Of a stretch of DNA of 64,000 nt, positions 58,204 to 64,000 are shown in pieces. Source of the stretch: Viola odorata. Lineage: Eukaryota > Streptophyta > Magnoliopsida > Malpighiales > Violaceae. The position numbers and the translations under genes were made by a program. Position 1 is the stretch's first letter, and each line of letters begins with the position of its first letter. A model generated the notes under the pieces. The model worked only from the letters and a program-made list of their open reading frames with translations. It made no database searches and was not told the DNA's origin. The DNA lies in assembly GCA_963691705.1 (NCBI GenBank), contig OY829540.1:43994158-44058157 (forward strand), read 5' to 3'.

Positions 58204-59094
58204 GTTTCTAACCAAACATACAGTCTGTATGCGAATCTCTGCCTTCTTCGCCTTTATCAGGTATCTTATTTGTAGTGATAATCATTTCTCGTATTTTGGT
58301 TAAGGTTTGTTTAACATTTTTTTCTTACTATGGGTTTGATTAAGTTTGAGGTGAATTAGGGGGAATTTAATACAATCCTCTTCTCTCATTGTCTTGAGTG
58401 AGCAGGCACTGATGGCAATGCCAGGTCCAGATTTCAGCCTTTGCCTATTTTTTATCCCAGAAAGAGTGGTATATTCTATTCATTTGTTCCTTCTTGTATT
58501 TCTGGTATCGGAAATGAATACAAGTAGTATTGTAGCTTATATCCATTTCTGTTTCATGTGCAATGTGCGAGGATATATGTGAATAGTTGTATGAATGAGG
58601 GGATCAGGGTACTGAGGTTACAAGTAGCATCCATATTGTCCATTTTGATAAGCATATTTGTTGAAAGTTTAAATCTATACAATATTTTTCCTTTATTTTC
58701 ATAAGCTTTTATGTGCTTCATTTTTCATAGTACGTCACTCTCTATACCATTTGACTATGTCATGAGAAAGGAAAAATTCCTACCTGAATTTACTGTGATC
58801 AGTTATTACACAATGTTTTGGCCTTTCCATTGGTATCATTCTTATTGCTTAGCGTTGCTATTGCATGCTTTAATAATTTCTTTTTATTATTCCTTGGTGT
58901 CAGCAAATGGAGGAACAGTTCAAGACCGTAATTCTTCTCTCACACTACTTGGAGGTATGTCTCTATGATACTATTTTACTTCATACATTTGAAACAGGAA
59001 CCTTTGTTTATACCTCTTCCCTTGCAGACAGGAAAGCTCTGTCAATTCTGGGATGAAGCTTCTAAGAGTCGGCATATAGTTGAAGTTATGCTAG
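58204..59094 (+). pseudogene. Partial eIF3 subunit k gene copy, exons missing
   Basis: Four exon-like blocks with intact splice signals encode, in order, VSNQTYSLYANLCLLRLYQ (58204-58260), ALMAMPGPDFSLCLFFIPER (58406-58468), QMEEQFKTVILLSHYLE (58904-58954) and TGKLCQFWDEASKSRHIVEV (59028-59094). This is the N-terminal half of plant translation initiation factor 3 subunit k. Missing are the first exon, the exon that should lie between blocks one and two (FEPERM region), and all the rest from the PCI-domain side. Only 145 bases separate blocks one and two. With both ends and an internal exon gone it cannot make eIF3k; it may be a captured or segmentally duplicated piece. Confidence 0.85.
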
Positions 59095-59428
59095 GTAAAC
59101 CCCATTAGTATGCACTTTTATTTTTCCATATCCGGAGATCTAATTTAATATAATTACTAAGCAGCAACTGTCTTAGCATGAAATACCTTTCAGTCCTTTA
59201 GTGAATAATGTCCATGATGGTTCGTGGAGCTAAGTATTGTTTTACTACTTCAGTACATAGTCTCTATTCTGCTCTTGAGATAGTGCTTGCTTGAGTAGGT
59301 TGGCTCTTGATTTTTGCATTAGTTTTAAAGCATTTTCTTTTCTTATTTAACCTCATTAGTAGATATTTCTATCTGTGTACATTATCATCGTCTTGTTGGG
59401 CTAATTGCATTATTTGAACAACCATTAG

Positions 59429-59553
59429 AAAACCATGTTGAAGCACAACCTGAATCAGCTTCAGTTTCACATCAGTATTTTGTACCTGTAAATAAGAACA
59501 AAGCCCCCTATTACTTCTACTTCAATAGCTATTGCTACAAAGGTGACAGTTGC
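59429..59553 (+). pseudogene. Fragment of a CCCH zinc-finger gene, cut by an LTR
   Basis: After an ATTAG acceptor-like site the frame reads VEAQPESASVSHQYFVPVNK, then NKAPYYFYFNSYCYKGDSC. The latter is the C-x8-C-x5-C half of a CCCH finger (family form PCYFYFNGYCxKGDxC) with the first cysteine changed to tyrosine. The frame is cut exactly where the LTR begins at 59554. It probably belonged to an RNA-binding CCCH protein. The match is short, so the identification is tentative. Confidence 0.5.
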
Positions 59554-60193
59554 TGATACGATCCTAGTTGCCTAGGGTTCGTAGCACGTACTTTGTGATC
59601 TAGTTCAAGCTTGGATTTCGATGATGCGGAATAAATAAACTCGACAAGACTATTTAACCCTGCAAATAACTTGTACTAGCCAACCTAAACGTATCAAGTG
59701 AGTTTCTTGATTTGGATCCCTAACCCTGCGCCCAACCTGTGAACGCCAACCTAGGTGAAACGACTCAATGGGGTGAACTTTCGGGTTTTACTTGCAATCT
59801 ATCCGAGCGTTCTGACTCAAATAGGAACAAGGTTTAGGGGTGAACAAAGGAGAACATATTCTCTGAAGAAATTATTTCATAATTTGTAACCCTTTAAAAG
59901 ATACAAGTGACTCTTTATATAGATGTCTCAAACCCTACTAGGAATAGAACTCCTAGAGCTAATTCTAATTCTAGTCGAACAACTTTTAAAATAATTAATT
60001 AAACTAATTAATAATATCCTAAAAAGAATTTTAATTAACTAAAATTACAGAACTCACGGTCGGAATGAAGAAGCGTCCGGAATGGCACATCGGACGGTCT
60101 TGGCGCACACCATTGAGCATGAAAAGTTGACCCGTGCTAACTTCTAAACTCCTCGTACGTTTATCCTAAAATTTGGACAGTAACTCCCTGACA
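59554..60193 (-). repeat. 3' LTR of the Ty3/gypsy chromovirus-like element (edges inferred)
   Basis: On the minus strand a segment starting TGTCAGGGAG (60193) and ending CGTATCA (59554) fits a TG...CA LTR of 640 bases. A TATATAAAG promoter box lies in it (59911-59919, minus). The inner edge near 60193 is chosen by motif only; no 5' LTR is in the window for comparison. Confidence 0.5.
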
Positions 60194-60374
60194 TCCCAAT
60201 CGGTCTTGTTTTGTATTTAGGGCTCGTAGAATATCTCCTATGTCTTCTATGGCTAGGGCATCAAACTTGTAGGCGTTGCTGGGGGCACATGTTGCGGCCA
60301 TGAGTAGCGTCACAAGCCCTGGCGTCTTCTCGTGCAACAAAGCCTCCTTGATGAGTGCCTTGCACTGTAACTCC

Positions 60375-61032
60375 TTATGGATGACCTATGATAACCTCAT
60401 CCATGCGTCTCGCTCGCGTCATTGGTCCAATATGTGGTAAGGGCACGTTGGGTTCATGCGGAGATGAATTAGGGTTTGTGCGAGGATTCGCATCATTCCC
60501 TCCCCCTTCGAAAGGATTCGTCCTCAAATCAGCACCATCATCATCATCATCCCCTACAACAAACAAAGTTAAGTCAGTCACGTTAAAAGTAGCACTCACG
60601 GACCCATACTCTCTTGGCAAGTATAGCTTGTAGGCATTATTGTTGATCTTCTCAACAATCTGAAACGGTCCATCGCCTCTTAGAGACAGCTTGCCACGAC
60701 GTTGGGCTGGAAACCATTCTCGGCGTAAGTGTAGCCAAATCCAATCACCCACACTAAAGGAAACTGTAGACCTCCCTTGGTTCCTCTTTCACGCCACCCT
60801 CTCATTCACTCGCTTAATGTTCCGCTTGGCTTGTTCATGAATTTTCTTCACCATTTCTGCCTTCTTCGCACCATCTAAACTTGACATACTCTCTTGGCAA
60901 GTCTAGCTTGTAGGCATTATTGTTGATCTTCTCAACAATCTGAAACGGTCCATCGCCTCTTAGAGACAGCTTGCCACGACGTTGGGCTGGAAACCATTCT
61001 CGGCGTAAGTGTAGCCAAACCCAATCACCCAC
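60375..61032 (-). pseudogene. Integrase C-terminal region and tail, disrupted by a tandem duplication
   Basis: The GDWVWLHLRREWFPAQRRGK segment appears twice (61032 and 60752 downward) because of a 280-bp tandem duplication. The upstream copy runs out of frame into LPREYVKFRW..., at the join. The downstream copy continues correctly through SATFNVTDLTLF, a poly-Asp stretch and GPMTRARR. The tail would help target integration. Confidence 0.75.
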
Positions 61033-61165
61033 ACTAAAGGAAACCGTAGACCTCCCTTGGTTCCTCTTTCACGCCACCCTCTCATTCACTCGCTCAATGT
61101 TCCGCTTGGCTTGTTCATGAATTTTCTTCACCATTTCTGCCTTCTTCGCACTATCTAAACTTGAC
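60605..61165. repeat. 280-bp tandem duplication in the integrase tail
   Basis: Copy one (60605-60884) and copy two (60885-61165) both begin CATACTCTCTTGGCAAG (on the plus strand) and run to CATCTAAACTTGAC. They differ at only a handful of bases, so the duplication is younger than the insertion of the element. Confidence 0.9.
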
Positions 61166-62415
61166 ACAACACTTAAAGGTAAAGGGGTCAATTCTAACGG
61201 TGAATAATGTGTACTTGAATGAACCGAACAATTATAAGCAAATTCAATAAAAGGCAATTGATCAACCCAAGTAGACACATGTTTACTAACCAAGGTGCGC
61301 AACAAAGATCTTAAAGTTCGATTAACCACTTCCGTTTGTCCATCGATTTGTGGGTGACATGAAGTCAAATAAAGTAACTTGGTACCTATCTTTTTCCACA
61401 AAACCCTCCAAAAACTGCTAAGGAATTTTCCATCCCTATCACTAACTATACTCTTCGGAACCCCATGTAGACGAACTACCTCTTTGAAAAATAAGTTAGC
61501 AATATAAGTCGCATCATTAGTACTAGCGTAAGGAATAAAATGCGCCATCTTTGAAAATTGATCGACTATCACAAAAATACTATCCTTCCCTCTCCTAGAT
61601 TTAGGTAACCCTATAACAAAGTCCATCGACAGGTCGGTCCAAGGATGGGAAGGCACGGGTAAGGGCATGTATTCGCCATGATTGGCTACCTTCGACTTAG
61701 CTTTACGACACACTAAACACCTAGCCACCACACGAACTACATCTCGCTTCATCTTGAGCCAATAAAAGTGATTCTTAAGCACATCTAAAGTTTTAGTCAC
61801 ACCAAAGTGACCCATCAATCCACCACTATGTGAATCATTCACTAATAATTCCCTCAATGAACAAATAGGCACAGATAAGCGCTTGCGCTTAAATAAATAC
61901 CCATCATGTCTATAAAATTTAGATTCGACAGTAGTCATACAAGTATTATAAATATTACCGAATTCTAAATCAGTAGGGTAGAGATAAATAATGTGTGAAA
62001 ATCCAAGTAGCTTAGCACTAAGAGAAGAGATAAGCGCATACCTCCGAGATAGTACGTCGGCGATAATATTCTCCTTACCTTGCTTATATTGGATATGGTA
62101 GGGGAAGGACTCTATAAACTCCATCCAAGTCGCATGGCACTTGCTCAACTTGCCTTGCCCCTTGTGATACTTTAAGCTAAGGTGATCCGTGTGTACTATG
62201 AACTCGCACATCATCAAGTAATATTGCCAAACCTCTAGCGCGCGCACAAGGGCATAAAGCTCCTTGTCATAGGTTGGATACCTAAGCTGAGCATCCTTCA
62301 ACTTCTTACTGAAGTATGCAATGGGATGCTTCTCTTGCATAAGAACAACACCGATCCCAATGCCACTTGCATCACACTCGTCCACAAATGCTTTGTCAAA
62401 ATTCGGCAAGGCCAA
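61069..62415 (-). CDS. RNase H and integrase of the chromovirus-like element
   Basis: A continuous 448-residue frame. RNase H comes first: [37 protein letters not shown] and the IADVLSRR end. Integrase follows: a His2Cys2 finger with [10 protein letters not shown] and CLVCRKAK, then the DDE core with [20 protein letters not shown] and [10 protein letters not shown]. All catalytic acids are present. The frame is open only because an in-frame stop just upstream (62470) separates it from reverse transcriptase. It joins the C-terminal pieces at 60375-61032 across the duplication. Confidence 0.9.
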   Translation of the reverse strand: MALPNFDKAFVDECDASGIGIGVVLMQEKHPIAYFSKKLKDAQLRYPTYDKELYALVRALEVWQYYLMMCEFIVHTDHLSLKYHKGQGKLSKCHATWMEFIESFPYHIQYKQGKENIIADVLSRRYALISSLSAKLLGFSHIIYLYPTDLEFGNIYNTCMTTVESKFYRHDGYLFKRKRLSVPICSLRELLVNDSHSGGLMGHFGVTKTLDVLKNHFYWLKMKRDVVRVVARCLVCRKAKSKVANHGEYMPLPVPSHPWTDLSMDFVIGLPKSRRGKDSIFVIVDQFSKMAHFIPYASTNDATYIANLFFKEVVRLHGVPKSIVSDRDGKFLSSFWRVLWKKIGTKLLYLTSCHPQIDGQTEVVNRTLRSLLRTLVSKHVSTWVDQLPFIEFAYNCSVHSSTHYSPLELTPLPLSVVSSLDSAKKAEMVKKIHEQAKRNIERVNERVA

Positions 62416-62469
62416 AACAGGCGTCGAACTTAAGCGCTCCTTAAGCGTTTGGAATGCTTCCTCTTGCGG

Positions 62470-62855
62470 CTACTCCCACTGGAACTCAACACTCTTCTTA
62501 GTCAACTCATTCAATGGGGTTGCAATCGTACTAAAGTCCTTAATAAAGCGCCTGTAGAAGCTCACTAGGCCATGGAACGAACGCACATCACTTGCACTTT
62601 GAGGAGTAGGCCACTCCTTGATCGCTTTGATCTTCTCTTCATCGACCTTCACACCTGCCATACCAACAATAAAACCAAGAAAACAAACTTGTTCTAAAGC
62701 AAAGGAACACTTGTTAAGCTTCGCATATAATTGTTGTTCTCGCAAAGTAACAAAAACTTCCCTAAGGTGCGAAACATGCTCATCAATTGATTTGTTGTAA
62801 ACTAATATATCATCAAAATAAACTACAACAAATCTACCAATAAATCGCCTAAGAA
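62470..62855 (-). pseudogene. Reverse transcriptase C-terminal part, truncated
   Basis: From 62850 the minus strand reads FVVVYFDDILVYNKSIDEHV (active site as FDD), then YAKLNKCSFALEQVCFLGFI, VRSFHGLVSFYRRFIKDFS and EFQWE followed by a stop at 62470. The continuing frame beyond the stop is RNase H. The N-terminal two-thirds of the enzyme are cut off at 62855 by the next insertion. Confidence 0.85.
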
Positions 62856-64000
62856 TGTCGCACCCTCTTTTTTCGTTGAAAATGAGTTTAAGGTTCGGGA
62901 CGGGCCATAATGCGAGACAAGCGTTGGACTTGTCTTAACATCATGCAAAATGAAGTCGCCACCCTAATTTTCTAAGGTTTAGGGAACCTAATCGTCATGA
63001 CATAAAAAGTAAATAAACTAAGGCACAAATGGTCTAAACCAAAGAACGATGGTTTGAGGTCGTATTATGGACTTAGGAAGGTGTTAGGCACCCAAGTCAC
63101 ATCCTTAAAAAAAAGGTTACCGGTATGCGAGGTGTTTTTGAGAAAATCATTTTTTACATGTAATTTGGCCCTCAAAGATGACGTTACATCTTAGCATTTG
63201 GGACATGTTATTTCCGTTTGGGTCAGAGGGATGGGGTTACTGTTTTGTCTCTATGCTAGAGCGGACGTTCCCCCCTTTTCATTTGAGTCATGCATGACTT
63301 AATTACTACGTGATCTATCATGGCAAAAACTAACAAGGTACCGATTAATGTATGCATATAAGGTTGATATGGCCTTTGGAGCCATCATGCGTAGCATTTA
63401 ACAAATAAACGATTGATCTCATGGTATAAAAGACAATTGTCATAAACATGGTATACATGTGAGATTGATTTTAATTGTTCTAGCAATTCTATATGTCATG
63501 CATACGAATAGGGTGGTTCTAACGCACACTAAGGAGTCATGCATTTGATTCGGTTTTAGCATTTAAATAAACATACAAGGAAATATTTTAAGATAAACTT
63601 ACCTTTTGGATGAACCCTGATCGATCCGTCTCTTCAAAACCGAAGTTAATGACAATTGACATAATATACGTATAAACGAACATACACGATTTTTGACTAC
63701 TTACCTAATTATTACAAATTGGAGGTCGGAATAACTATCTAACTACTTATTACAGCAAGTGAAATAACTAATTAAATATTACAACAAGTGAACATAGGCA
63801 TTTAAATGTTATCGCGTACACGAAATTAACAGTAATTGACAATTAAATATCACATACGAACGTATGGAAAAATGCATACAAATCTAATGGGCCGGGTTAG
63901 GCCCATACTTGGATTTCTAGTTTTGGATAACATGCATGCATATAATATCTACGGAAAATATCAAATAAAAGTGAACGAGAAGTAAAACATACTTTTCGAG
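62856..64000 (+). mobile_element. LTR of an Ogre/Tat-type Ty3/gypsy element, continuing past the window
   Basis: It starts TGTCGCACCCTCTTTTTTCG and has GAAGTCGCCACCCTAATTTT and AAGGTGTTAGGCACCC, hallmarks of Ogre/Tat LTR sequence. It interrupts the reverse transcriptase of the chromovirus-like element; the five bases before it (AAGAA, 62851-62855) may be the target duplication. No coding sequence is found before the window end, so only LTR is visible. The plus orientation is inferred from those hallmark segments. Confidence 0.65.

Larger units (their letters stand above)
59554..62855 (-). mobile_element. Ty3/gypsy chromovirus-like element, interrupted
   Basis: The minus strand gives the C-terminal part of reverse transcriptase, RNase H, integrase, then a tail and the 3' LTR. 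The RT part breaks off at 62855, exactly where an Ogre/Tat-type LTR begins. The protein style (GDGPFQIVEKINNNAYKLDL, then GPMTRARR) is that of plant chromoviruses, possibly near CRM; a canonical chromodomain was not seen. Confidence 0.8.

Overview
The window is nuclear DNA of a flowering plant, most likely a eudicot. The evidence is plant-specific genes with many GT-AG introns (BRCC36, a biotin-attachment-domain-containing BADC gene, a RanBP2-type zinc-finger gene), AT-rich intergenic DNA, and plant-type repeats: Athila-like and other Ty3/gypsy elements, an L1-type LINE, hAT and Mutator-like DNA transposons, and MITEs. I cannot name the species from sequence alone. All gene models were read by eye from splice signals and protein similarity remembered from known families. 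No alignment or database search was run.

Layout. 1-10106: a decayed Athila-like Ty3/gypsy element on the minus strand, with its 3' LTR lying before the window. It appears inserted in the gag of a second Athila-like remnant (10107-11480). The LTR/leader part of that remnant is repeated in the opposite orientation at 12420-13260, giving a large imperfect inverted repeat. 14.9-15.7 kb: a truncated copy of a HAL2-like 3'(2'),5'-bisphosphate nucleotidase gene. 17045-21551: a two-exon gene for a small secreted cysteine-rich peptide, split by a 3.86-kb non-autonomous hAT transposon with a perfect 8-bp target duplication. 23053-29237: a complete ten-exon BRCC36 deubiquitinase gene with an apparent U12-type AT-AC intron. 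29961-31050: a TIR element. 34666-35058: a hAT-type MITE. 35983-36759: a three-finger RanBP2-type zinc-finger gene. 37808-43365: an L1-type LINE on the minus strand, broken by several stops and frameshifts. 46144-50599: a complete nine-exon BADC gene, a BCCP-like protein lacking the biotinylation lysine. 52099-53529: a Pack-MULE-like element carrying pieces of a starch-branching-enzyme-like gene and a glycine-rich protein gene. 53768-55562: a degenerate hAT transposase pseudogene on the minus strand. 58204-59553: exons of an eIF3k copy that lacks its ends and one internal exon, followed by a CCCH zinc-finger fragment. 59554-62855: a minus-strand Ty3/gypsy chromovirus-like element, itself interrupted by the LTR of an Ogre/Tat-type element that runs to the window end.

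The three apparently intact host genes (BRCC36, the RanBP2-ZnF gene, BADC) are unrelated in function: DNA-damage/ubiquitin signalling, probable RNA binding, and plastid fatty-acid synthesis control. They form no operon or cluster. Everything else is mostly transposon activity and its side effects: gene disruption, exon capture, nested insertion and tandem duplication. The best candidates for a second look are the hAT-interrupted cysteine-rich peptide gene, whose reading frame would be intact without the insertion, the two-gene Pack-MULE-like element, and the AT-AC intron. I found no convincing wholly new molecular system.
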